DNA from: an uncultured bacterium
GTDB taxonomy: Bacteria > Bacteroidota > Bacteroidia > Bacteroidales > CAIWKO01
Reading direction: 5' to 3'
Length of the DNA stretch: 29,348 nt
NCBI GenBank assembly: GCA_903916135.1
Contig: CAIWVT010000417.1
Span: 1 to 29,348, forward strand
Positions 6,757-14,066 of this stretch are shown here, piece by piece. The position numbers and the translations under genes were made by a program. The notes under the pieces are model-generated. The model saw nothing but the letters and a program-made list of their open reading frames with translations. It was not told the origin of the DNA and did no database searches. The stretch's first letter is position 1, and each line of letters starts with the position of its first letter.

Positions 6757-8562
6757 ATGAAACACTTCAACTTAAAAATTCTTGCTGCAGTCCTACTGTC
6801 AGTAGTAATGTTCACGGGTTGCGGCTTGGGAAAAATGATTAAAAAGTACCCAACTGTAAAATATACCGTGACTCCTCAGGTACTTGAAACACATGGCGGA
6901 AAAATTTCTGTTACCATTAACGGAACAATTCCCGCAAAATATTTCAATAAAAAAGCATCTGTAAAAGTAACTCCTGTTTTAAAAAACTTACAAGGAACAG
7001 AAGTTGCAAAACTTAAGTCAATCACCTTAAAAGGCGAAAAAGCAAAAGGCGATGGACAAATTATCAAATTTAAAGAAGGAGGAAGTTTTTCATATACCGA
7101 TATAATAACGTATGATCCGGGTATGAATACGTCTGAACTTTTTGTTGGACCTTTAGCGACCAAAGGAAAAAAAGTGGATGTTGCTTTAGGAAGCACAAAA
7201 CTTGCCGATGGTGTTATTTACACTTCTACCCGAATTGAAAGAGAAGAAGAAACACAAATTGCAGAACATGGTTATGAACTCGAAACCATCATCACCAAAA
7301 AAGCAAACTTGTATTTCGCTTACAACAAATCCAATTTGGATTTGAGCCTTGCTTTAAATAAAGACAAAGCAAACATTGCTATTAAAGATTCCTTATTAGC
7401 TTTTCTTTGCAGAAATTGGAAAGTAAAAAGTATTGAGATTAATGCTTGGGCTTCTCCTGAAGGCGAACTCACGTTGAACCAAAAACTTTCTGAAGAACGC
7501 GGAAAAACAGGTAACGGATGGTTTGACGATTTGGTAAAGAAACTCTTAAAAGACAAAAAATTAATCAACGGCACTAAACCCGAAGAACCCGCGTCGAAAG
7601 ATAAAAAAGCTGCTAAAGTAGCCAAAGCAGAAGTTCCACAACTTCCAATTAGCGTTATTTCTAAAGGTGAAGATTTTGATGGTTTTATGAAAGCCTTAAA
7701 TGCTTCGAACATTCCTCAAAAACAAACTATCGAAAATGTAATTAAGAGCCAAGAGAAAAAACTTGAAAGAGAAAAAGCGATTAAGGACATGACGGTTATC
7801 TATGCCGAAGTTGAAACCATGCTTTCTGTTCTCAGAAGAGCCGAATTTGTTGTCAATTGCTATGAGCCTAAAAAATCGAAAGAAGAAATTATTATGCTCT
7901 CAACAACCGCTCCAGAAAAACTTGATAATAAAGAGCTTTTATATTCAGCTACCTTAACCGAAAACGTAAGCACTAAATATCAAATTTACAAATCTGCTAC
8001 TACTATTTATCCTCAGGATTGGAAAGGGTATAACAATGCCGCTGCTTGCGCCTTGTTATTAGGAAAAACAGACGAAGCCGCAACCTATTTGAGCAAAGCT
8101 AACACCTTAAGTCCAAACAACGGTCAGGTTCTTTATAATCTTGGAGTGCTTGCTTTCTGGAATAAAAATGATGAGGAAGCAGCAAAATATTTTAGTGATG
8201 CAAAAGCAAAAAACATTGATGTTAGCTTTAATGAAGGTGTTATGAAAATTCGCAAAGGCGACTATGCCGGCGCATTGAATGCTTTTGGTGGAAAGAAATG
8301 CAAATACAATGTTGCCTTAGCTCAACTGCTTTCAGGCAATACTGCTGGCGCAAAACAAACTTTGGATTGCACCAAACCACAAACTGCAGCCGTTTATTAT
8401 CTAATCGCTGTTAATGCTGCCCGTTCTGCTCAAACTTCCGTTTTATACGAATTTGTAAAGAAAGCCATCGAATTAGATTCAAAATACAAAAAAGAAGCTT
8501 CTGAAGATAGAGAATTTCTCAAATATCAAAAAGATGCAGCTTTCAAAGATGCTATCAAATAA
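6757..8562 (+). CDS. Outer-membrane-associated TPR lipoprotein with OmpA-like segment
   Basis: The 601-residue protein begins with a lipoprotein signal peptide; the lipobox VVMFTGC places the lipidated cysteine at C22, so it should sit in the envelope. Residues about 30-170 look beta-rich. Residues about 185-245 (NLYFAYNKSNLDL, then INAWASPEGELTLNQKLSEERG) resemble the OmpA-type domain of Bacteroidetes envelope proteins, in which a SPEG-like turn precedes a helix with Arg. A Lys/Ala/Glu-rich insertion follows (about 268-290). From about residue 405 to 560 there are tetratricopeptide-like repeats (WKGYNNAAACALLLGKTDEA, then LYNLGVLAFWNKNDEEAAKY) that normally bind partner proteins. The role is unknown; envelope scaffolding is an inference. 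It has its own promoter and terminator and looks monocistronic. Confidence 0.85.
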   Translation: MKHFNLKILAAVLLSVVMFTGCGLGKMIKKYPTVKYTVTPQVLETHGGKISVTINGTIPAKYFNKKASVKVTPVLKNLQGTEVAKLKSITLKGEKAKGDGQIIKFKEGGSFSYTDIITYDPGMNTSELFVGPLATKGKKVDVALGSTKLADGVIYTSTRIEREEETQIAEHGYELETIITKKANLYFAYNKSNLDLSLALNKDKANIAIKDSLLAFLCRNWKVKSIEINAWASPEGELTLNQKLSEERGKTGNGWFDDLVKKLLKDKKLINGTKPEEPASKDKKAAKVAKAEVPQLPISVISKGEDFDGFMKALNASNIPQKQTIENVIKSQEKKLEREKAIKDMTVIYAEVETMLSVLRRAEFVVNCYEPKKSKEEIIMLSTTAPEKLDNKELLYSATLTENVSTKYQIYKSATTIYPQDWKGYNNAAACALLLGKTDEAATYLSKANTLSPNNGQVLYNLGVLAFWNKNDEEAAKYFSDAKAKNIDVSFNEGVMKIRKGDYAGALNAFGGKKCKYNVALAQLLSGNTAGAKQTLDCTKPQTAAVYYLIAVNAARSAQTSVLYEFVKKAIELDSKYKKEASEDREFLKYQKDAAFKDAIK

Positions 8563-8582
8563 GTGAGGATATAACACATTAC

Positions 8583-8614
8583 AAAAAAAACTCCGATAAA
8601 TGTCGGAGTTTTTT
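8583..8614 (+). terminator. Rho-independent terminator of the TPR lipoprotein gene
   Basis: The arms ctccga (8591-8596) and tcggag (8603-8608), extended by A/T pairs, enclose a 6-base loop and are followed by a T-run. It begins about 20 bp after the stop codon at 8562. Confidence 0.85.
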
Positions 8615-8852
8615 ATGCCTTTTTTTTCACAATAATCCTAATGCCAAACTGAATTTTGATTAAAAGCACAGATTAACATCTGCCAGATTAAAAAAACTTT
8701 AGAAACTACTTGAAATCTAATGCGCGTCGTTTGCTCATGGGAATTTCAACGCACTGTATATCTTATTTATACAAGTTTTTTGTTTTGCTTTATAAGCATA
8801 ATGAAGGCTCAAAAAATACCCCTTTAGGTCCGCTATACATCGTTATTCTATC

Positions 8853-9056
8853 ACAGAATAATCTCATACAGTAACAGAATAATCTTATACAGTAACAGAA
8901 TAATCTTATACAGTAACAGAATAATCTTATACAGCAACAGAATAATCTCATACAGTATTAGAATAATCTCATACAGTATTAGAATAATCTTATACAGCAA
9001 CAGAATAATCTCATACAGTAACAGAATAATCTTATACAGTAATAGAATAATCTCAT
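8853..9056. repeat. 21-bp tandem repeat array, about ten copies
   Basis: Units start at 8853, 8874, 8895, 8916, 8937, 8958, 8979, 9000, 9021 and 9042 (the last partial). The core is agaataatcttatacagt; variation is limited to a few positions (ctc/ctt, gtaa/gcaa/gtatt). The spacing is exactly 21 bp throughout, two helical turns. The left edge forms an inverted repeat with the flank (ttattct at 8843-8849, agaataa at 8855-8861). The rest of the 8563-9140 gap holds the terminator at 8583-8614, then about 230 bp of AT-rich DNA (8615-8850) in which I see no gene, and the -7 element at 9111-9118. The array has no spacers and is not CRISPR. Confidence 0.95.
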
Positions 9057-9110
9057 GCTATCACTCCAATATTTTCATTTGTAAAATAATAATATGTTGA
9101 AAATAATTCC

Positions 9111-9118
9111 TAACTTTG
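9111..9118 (+). promoter_or_regulatory. Putative -7 element of the FGE-fold gene
   Basis: TAACTTTG matches TAnnTTTG and lies 22 bp upstream of the ATG at 9141. I see no TTTG at the expected -33 position; the 21-bp array ends about 55 bp upstream. Confidence 0.4.
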
Positions 9119-9140
9119 TAAAAAAATAAAAGGGTGTATT

Positions 9141-9932
9141 ATGAAAGTAAATAGATTTTTATTTCCTGTGCTGATTACAATTGTAATTGTGCTGACAGGA
9201 GCCACAATCAACAACACTGGTTTTGTGAAACCACCGAAAGGCTATGTTTTCATTCCGATGGGAATGGCAGAAATTGGCGGCAAAATCAGAACGTTTCAGG
9301 CTTATTATATTTCGGAAACGGAAGTAACCAACGCACAGTATTGGGAATTTCTGACCGCCCTAAAAGCACAAGGGAAAATTCAAGATTATGAATTGGCGAA
9401 AATTGACAGTGCGCGATGGACACAGTATGTTCCTTATGGCACTTCTTATTATGACAAAACCTATCATCTGAAAAAAGATTATCCCGTAGTGAACATTTCA
9501 AAAGAAGGTGCAAAGTTATACTGCAAATGGCTTTCAGAAAAATATGCTAAGAATAATGAGAATGTACTCTATGAATTTCGTTTACCTACGAATGCAGAAT
9601 GGGAATATGCTGCACGAGGCGGCTTGAAAAAATGTCCCTATCCTTGGGGAGGTCCCTATCCTTATAATTCATTGGGAAATTTTCTGGCACAATTCAAAGC
9701 TTTCGGATTGGACTATGGACCTATGCCTGTCAAAACCTATCCGGCGAATGATTTTGGCGTGTATGATATGTCGGGCAACGTAGCCGAAATGGTTGGCGAC
9801 TCCACTATTGTCCGCGGCGGCAGTTGGGATAGCTCTGATTATGGCATACAAATCCCGACTTGCACCGAATACTTGGTTTCGCCCACGGTGGGCTTTCGTC
9901 CTGTGATGACATTTCTTGAAAAGAAGAAATAA
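9141..9932 (+). CDS. Secreted SUMF1/FGE-fold protein (formylglycine-generating enzyme family)
   Basis: The 263-residue protein has an N-terminal hydrophobic segment (LFPVLITIVIVLTGA) that serves as a signal peptide or anchor. It then shows the FGE-sulfatase fold: YVFIPMGMAEIG, the hallmark ISETEVTNAQYWEF (about residues 57-70), EFRLPTNAEWEYAARGG (about 148-164), FGVYDMSGNVAEMVGD (about 206-221) and VRGGSWDSSDYG. True formylglycine-generating enzymes use a cysteine pair near the C-terminus; here the segment after GGSW has a single Cys (IPTCTEY) and the usual first Cys is absent, so a structural or binding role, as in the related GldJ/GldK proteins, is likelier than sulfatase maturation. There is no lipobox. 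It is convergent with pheS and close to the 21-bp array. Confidence 0.85.
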   Translation: MKVNRFLFPVLITIVIVLTGATINNTGFVKPPKGYVFIPMGMAEIGGKIRTFQAYYISETEVTNAQYWEFLTALKAQGKIQDYELAKIDSARWTQYVPYGTSYYDKTYHLKKDYPVVNISKEGAKLYCKWLSEKYAKNNENVLYEFRLPTNAEWEYAARGGLKKCPYPWGGPYPYNSLGNFLAQFKAFGLDYGPMPVKTYPANDFGVYDMSGNVAEMVGDSTIVRGGSWDSSDYGIQIPTCTEYLVSPTVGFRPVMTFLEKKK

Positions 9933-10008
9933 TATTTTATTTTGGTTGATGCTTTTTCCGCTTATAGAGCGTGTGGGCAACGTAAGAATTTCTGACAGGA
10001 GAAATCTA

Positions 10009-11031
10009 TCAAATCACATTCTCAAATTGTTTCAGAAAACGTATATCATTTTCCGAAAACAAGCGGAGGTCTTTCACAGCATATTTTAGGTTGGTGATGC
10101 GTTCGATGCCCATACCAAAGGCAAACCCGGAATATTCATTGCTGTCAATACCGCAATTTTCCAACACATTGGGATCAACCATGCCGCAGCCCAAAATCTC
10201 TACCCAACCAGTTTTCTTACACATATTACAACCCTTGCCACCGCATATCGAGCACGAAATATCCATCTCGGCAGAAGGTTCGGTGAACGGAAAATAAGAA
10301 GGGCGTAAGCGAATTCGCGTGTCAACGCTAAACATTTCTTTCGCAAAATAGAGCAATGTCTGTTTCAAATCGGCAAAGGAAACTTTTTTGTCTATATACA
10401 AACCTTCCACCTGATGAAAAAAACAATGTGCGCGAGCAGAAATAGCTTCGTTGCGATACACCCTGCCGGGCATGATTGCGCGCAAAGGAGGCTTTTTATT
10501 TTGCATCAAACGCACTTGCACGGATGACGTATGCGTACGCAAAGCAATGTCGGGCTGTTGTTCAATAAAAAAAGTGTCCTGCATATCGCGGGCAGGATGG
10601 TCAGCCTGAAAGTTCAATGCCGAGAAAATATGCCAATCGTCTTCTATTTCAGGTCCTTCTTCAACCGTGAACCCGATCCGTGAAAAGATTTGCAAAATTT
10701 CGTTTCTCACCAAGGACATCGGATGGCGCGCACCATAATTCGCCGCCGATACGTTTAATGACAAGTCCGAGTTATCTGCTTTCGACGGTCCTTTTGCTTC
10801 AAGTTCAGATTTTAAGGAAGTATATTTCTCGTTTGCAGCAATTTTCAACTGATTCAACATCTGACCTGCAACACGTTTTTGATCGGAAGGCAAGGCTTTA
10901 AAGTCCTCGAACAACTGATTTAATATGCCGTTTTTCCCAAGATATTTAATCCGAAATTGTTCTAAATCGTGTTCGTTGAGCGAAGTCGTTTTTTCAACTT
11001 CCTCAAGATGCTGTTTGATGATTGTTTCCAT
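10009..11031 (-). CDS. pheS: Phenylalanine--tRNA ligase alpha subunit
   Basis: PheS is the catalytic subunit of the alpha2-beta2 synthetase that charges tRNA-Phe in the cytoplasm. At 340 residues it is of normal length. It has the N-terminal coiled coil (residues about 1-90), the class II motif 2 region (MPGRVYRNEAISARAHCFFHQVEGL split around the loop), the Phe-pocket segment SYFPFTEPSAEMDI, and motif 3 GFAFGMGIERI near the C-terminus. A Cys-rich insertion (SCSICGGKGCNMCKKTGW) follows the active-site strand, a zinc-knuckle-like feature found in some bacterial PheS. The start ATG at 11031 follows a terminator closing the cyclophilin gene. pheT is not in the window, so pheS is unlinked here. 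No terminator is convincing downstream, only a weak hairpin at 9988-10005. Confidence 0.97.
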   Translation of the reverse strand: METIIKQHLEEVEKTTSLNEHDLEQFRIKYLGKNGILNQLFEDFKALPSDQKRVAGQMLNQLKIAANEKYTSLKSELEAKGPSKADNSDLSLNVSAANYGARHPMSLVRNEILQIFSRIGFTVEEGPEIEDDWHIFSALNFQADHPARDMQDTFFIEQQPDIALRTHTSSVQVRLMQNKKPPLRAIMPGRVYRNEAISARAHCFFHQVEGLYIDKKVSFADLKQTLLYFAKEMFSVDTRIRLRPSYFPFTEPSAEMDISCSICGGKGCNMCKKTGWVEILGCGMVDPNVLENCGIDSNEYSGFAFGMGIERITNLKYAVKDLRLFSENDIRFLKQFENVI

Positions 11032-11039
11032 GATATAAT

Positions 11040-11076
11040 TAAAAAAAATTGCCCAAAATCACACAAATCGGGCAAT
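11040..11076 (-). terminator. Rho-independent terminator of the cyclophilin gene
   Basis: Reading the minus strand, attgccc (from 11076) and gggcaat (11054-11048) form a 7-bp stem with a 15-base loop, followed by a run of T (positions 11048-11041). It lies just past the cyclophilin stop at 11098 and upstream of pheS. Confidence 0.75.
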
Positions 11077-11097
11077 TCCTGTATTCAAAAAAGAAAA

Positions 11098-11736
11098 TTA
11101 TTTTATGATTTCTATAGTCATTTTAATGTCTTCGACGGGTTTGTCGGCAGCTCCTGTTTTTACGGCAGCAATTTTTTCAATCACATCCATGCCTTCGGTC
11201 ACTTCGCCAAAAACAGTGTAATCGCCATCCAATTGAGGTGTTCCGCCAATGGTCTTATAGGCTTTGCGTTGTTCGGCAGAAAATGTTTTGCCAGTACGTT
11301 GTTCGATAGCAGTAAGATCTGCTTCCGTGTAAATTCTTCCCTGAACAATATAAAACTGCGAACCTGATGATTCTTTTTTCGGATTAACTTGGTCGGGCAT
11401 ACGTGCGGCGGCTAAAGCTCCTTTTTTGTGAAAGTATTTAGCAAGAATTTCGGCAGGAATAGTGTAGCCAATATTATTTGTCCCGTTTGCGGCACCGCCT
11501 CCTTGTATCATAAAGCTATTAATTACCCGATGAAAGATCGAACCATTGTAAAAACCGTCTTTCACGAGCTTCAAAAAATTGTCGCGATGTTGAGGTGTAT
11601 CATTAAATAATTTCACTTTGATATTTCCATGCGAAGTTTTTATTAAAAAAGTCAAATCTGTAGTAGCCTGATTTTGAGCATTAACGAGTCCAGAAAACGA
11701 GACAGCGATAAAAAAAGAAATAATAATTTTTTTCAT
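11098..11736 (-). CDS. Secreted cyclophilin-type peptidyl-prolyl cis-trans isomerase
   Basis: The 212-residue protein starts with a Sec signal peptide (KKIIISFFIAVSFSGLVNA, cut near residue 20), so it acts in the periplasm. The cyclophilin active site is intact: IFHRVINSFMIQGG contains the catalytic R70 and the partner Q78, and SSGSQFYIVQGR supplies the second binding strand. The insertion after it (residues about 140-165, LTAIEQRTGKTFSAEQRKAYKTIGGTP split by helices) and the ending DYTVFGEVTEGMDVIEKIA are common in Bacteroidetes cyclophilins. It should speed proline isomerisation during folding of exported proteins. It is monocistronic with its own terminator. TAnnTTTG-like sequences lie at 11818-11811 and 11799-11792 upstream, without -33 partners. 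Confidence 0.93.
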   Translation of the reverse strand: MKKIIISFFIAVSFSGLVNAQNQATTDLTFLIKTSHGNIKVKLFNDTPQHRDNFLKLVKDGFYNGSIFHRVINSFMIQGGGAANGTNNIGYTIPAEILAKYFHKKGALAAARMPDQVNPKKESSGSQFYIVQGRIYTEADLTAIEQRTGKTFSAEQRKAYKTIGGTPQLDGDYTVFGEVTEGMDVIEKIAAVKTGAADKPVEDIKMTIEIIK

Positions 11737-11836
11737 AATGAATTTTTTTTGTAAATTTGCGTAAGTTTTTAAAATAAAATGTTTTATTTTGCAAAAATAT
11801 TTTTAGAAAGCAAAATTATAAAAAAAATTAATAACT

Positions 11837-12199
11837 ATGAAAAAAATTTCTATTAAAAGTCTAATTACCCTTGTTTTTGTAGTTAGCATCTCAGGCATTG
11901 TGTTTTTTGGATGTAAAAAAGACAATACCGATTGCACAGCCATTGTAACGGTTAAATATTTAAACGATACGATGCAAATTTTACCGTATGCCGATGTAAT
12001 TATCGCGCCTAATTATCCTGACGTTAGAGCTCAAGGAAAATCAGATGCAACGGGTACTTTTCAATATGTGTTTAAATACGAAGGCATTTTGGATATTCAG
12101 GTTTATAAGATAATTCCTCCCGATGATACCGTAAGAGGCACGGGTGTAATTCGTTTGAAACCAGGCGAAACTGTTTCAAAAACAGTTTTTGTCCAATAA
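11837..12199 (+). CDS. Small hypothetical lipoprotein
   Basis: The 120-residue product has a lipoprotein signal (ISGIVFFGCKKD, lipidated cysteine C26), so it is probably attached to a membrane. The mature part is a short beta-sandwich-like domain: IVTVKYLNDTMQILPYADV, a Gly/Asp turn (GKSDATGTFQYVFKYEGI) and a closing strand (GETVSKTVFVQ). This arrangement resembles a single carboxypeptidase-regulatory-like or transthyretin-like domain, often a binding or spacer module in Bacteroidetes envelope proteins. That assignment is by pattern only. It is divergent from the cyclophilin gene and ends two bases from the convergent end of tdk. Confidence 0.8.
   Translation: MKKISIKSLITLVFVVSISGIVFFGCKKDNTDCTAIVTVKYLNDTMQILPYADVIIAPNYPDVRAQGKSDATGTFQYVFKYEGILDIQVYKIIPPDDTVRGTGVIRLKPGETVSKTVFVQ
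12168..12190 (+). terminator. Candidate terminator inside the end of the small lipoprotein gene
   Basis: The arms aaactgttt (12168-12176) and aaacagttt (12180-12188) are perfectly complementary with a 3-base loop and end in a short T-run. They lie inside the last codons of the gene. Given the two-base gap to tdk this may be the transcript end, but the T-tail is short. Confidence 0.4.
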
Positions 12200-12201
12200 C
12201 A

Positions 12202-12777
12202 TTATTTTATTAGTGCTTTGTTGAAACAGCTTCTGCAAAGAGGTTCGTAACTGTCTGTTTCGCCTAATAAGATTAGTTTATCGTTTTTCACAATACGGTG
12301 AGAGACATAAGCTAAATTGCCGCATTTCACGCAAATCGCATGAACTTTGGTAACATATTCGGCTGTTGCAATAAGTGCGGGCATCGGACCAAAAGGCACG
12401 CCCAAGTAGTCCATGTCTAAGCCTGCAACTATGACGCGTATGCCTCTTTCAGCAAGTGTATTGCAGACGGTTACGATTTCCAAATCGAAAAATTGAGCTT
12501 CGTCCAATGCAACAATATCCACCTCGCCGGCAAGCAATAAAATTTGAGAGGAAGACTGAACGGGAGTGGACTGTATGGAATTTTCATCATGAGATGTTAC
12601 CTTTTCTAAATCATATCGGATGTCAATTTCCGGCTTAAATATCTCGAACCTCTGATTTGCATACTTGGCACGCTTTATTCTACGAATTAATTCTTCGGTT
12701 TTTCCCGAAAACATAGAGCCGCAAATCACTTCTATCCAGCCGTTTTTGTGTATTTCTGTATTTTTTTCTAAAAACAT
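12202..12777 (-). CDS. tdk: Thymidine kinase (type II)
   Basis: Tdk phosphorylates thymidine to dTMP with ATP in the pyrimidine salvage pathway. The 191-residue protein has the P-loop GSMFSGKTEE (residues 20-29), the catalytic DEAQFF (E93), and the lasso region TAEYVTKVHAICVKCG. Two CxxC pairs (CVKC and CRSC) form the structural zinc site of tetrameric type II enzymes. Length and motif order are standard. The ATG at 12777 is the only good start. The gene is divergent from the repeat-protein gene at 12858 and convergent with the small lipoprotein. No clear TAnnTTTG element was found upstream. Confidence 0.97.
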   Translation of the reverse strand: MFLEKNTEIHKNGWIEVICGSMFSGKTEELIRRIKRAKYANQRFEIFKPEIDIRYDLEKVTSHDENSIQSTPVQSSSQILLLAGEVDIVALDEAQFFDLEIVTVCNTLAERGIRVIVAGLDMDYLGVPFGPMPALIATAEYVTKVHAICVKCGNLAYVSHRIVKNDKLILLGETDSYEPLCRSCFNKALIK

Positions 12778-12857
12778 GGTTCCGGTTGTTATTCTTTTTA
12801 TAATTTTACACCAAATTTCGTTGCACCAATATCACTAACATTTTTATTTTTACATTT

Positions 12858-14066
12858 ATGGAAACAAAAAGTATCAAAGAAGAAATTAAAAATCTTTTAG
12901 AGGTTCTAAATGAACAGTTTGCCATTATTGATGAACATCAGAAACGAATTCCTCAAATTGAATTGGATATTGTTTTGGCAAATATCCGAAATTTTTACGA
13001 ACTCTTTTTCGAGTTAAACAAATTAAACAGTTATAATAAAAATAGTATTGATGCAAATATAGTGGAAAATTTTGTAATTGAGAACCAAGATTTTTCAATA
13101 CCACAAGAAAACAAGGATGAAATTAGGATTGAAAATCCTGATAATACTGTTATTTCCATAGATTTAGAACCAAAAGAAAAAATTTCAGAAATAATAGCTG
13201 ATGATGTTGTTTTGGAGGTACAAGAAGTGCCGGATACTTCCGTTGATAGTTTTTTACCTATAGAAGAAACTTTGGAGCCTGTTGTTGAGGAAACTTTTCC
13301 TCCCATGATTGTTGAAGAGCCAAAACTGTCGATAGAAACCTTTATTACCAAAGTTGATGCTCCTTTAAGCGAACTTATTGAAGAAACCGTGGACCCCATT
13401 GTGGAGGAAACTCTACCTCCTATAATTGTTGAAGAGTCAGAAATGCCTGTAGAAACTATTATTACCAAAGTTAATGCTCCTGTAAGGGAACTTTTAGAAG
13501 AAACAATGGAGCCAATTAAGGAGGAAACAAAACCTCCTGTCGTGGTTGAAGAACCGAAATTTCCTTTAGACACAATTATTACAAAAGTGGATACTCCTGT
13601 GAATGAACTTATCATTACAAAAGTGGATGTGCCTGAACAAAAAGTAGGGACTGAGATTCCCAAAGACGTTCATACTCCAGTTAAAACAGGAAAACAACAA
13701 GCCATTGACTTGTTTTCTTTAGCTGAAAAAGAAATTGTAGCGGATAAGTTTAAAGAAACGCCCAAGTTGATGCACGAAAAAATAGTGCACGACAAGCCTG
13801 ATAACACTTTGGCAAACAAAGTGGGAAAAACAACTATTACCAACCTGAAAAACGCCATAGGAATCAACGACAAATTTTTATTTATCAACGAACTTTTCAA
13901 AGGCGACCTACAGGAATATAACAAAACCATTGATATGCTCAACAGTTTTATAGGTATTGAAGAAGCCAATGTGTTTTTTGAAGATTTAAAAGAAAAATAT
14001 AATTGGAACGACAAACCTGATGCGCTGCATAAATTGGAAGAATTGATTATCAGAAAATTCTTATAG
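12858..14066 (+). CDS. Acidic repeat protein with conserved Bacteroidetes C-terminal domain
   Basis: The 402-residue protein has three parts. Residues 1-60 look helical (EEIKNLLEVLNEQFAIIDEH). Residues about 90-280 are acidic, Val/Pro-rich and low-complexity, and contain three consecutive 39-residue repeats (136-174, 175-213, 214-252) with the pattern EET.EP..EET.PP..VEE followed by ITKVDAP..ELI. The C-terminal 80 residues (TITNLKNAIGINDKFLFINE, then YNKTIDMLNSF and EKYNW) form a helical domain that I recall at the end of many Bacteroidales proteins of unknown function. No signal peptide or membrane span is present, so it is probably cytoplasmic. The stop codon directly abuts the ATG of the M28 peptidase gene, which suggests one transcript. 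The function is unknown. Confidence 0.85.
   Translation: METKSIKEEIKNLLEVLNEQFAIIDEHQKRIPQIELDIVLANIRNFYELFFELNKLNSYNKNSIDANIVENFVIENQDFSIPQENKDEIRIENPDNTVISIDLEPKEKISEIIADDVVLEVQEVPDTSVDSFLPIEETLEPVVEETFPPMIVEEPKLSIETFITKVDAPLSELIEETVDPIVEETLPPIIVEESEMPVETIITKVNAPVRELLEETMEPIKEETKPPVVVEEPKFPLDTIITKVDTPVNELIITKVDVPEQKVGTEIPKDVHTPVKTGKQQAIDLFSLAEKEIVADKFKETPKLMHEKIVHDKPDNTLANKVGKTTITNLKNAIGINDKFLFINELFKGDLQEYNKTIDMLNSFIGIEEANVFFEDLKEKYNWNDKPDALHKLEELIIRKFL
13263..13613 (+). repeat. Three in-frame 117-bp tandem repeats
   Basis: Units are 13263-13379, 13380-13496 and 13497-13613, each 117 bp (39 codons), with no gaps between them. They are diverged at the DNA level but keep the amino-acid pattern, so they have been held under coding constraint. 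A fourth, truncated ITKVDVPEQ copy follows. Confidence 0.85.

Noticed and set aside
8853..9056. 21-bp repeats as a CRISPR array
   Set aside because: The units are directly adjacent with no spacers, and no cas gene is present.
9988..10005. Hairpin between the SUMF1-fold gene and pheS as a terminator
   Set aside because: The stem is six pairs of mostly A/T with no T-run on either strand; too weak to call.
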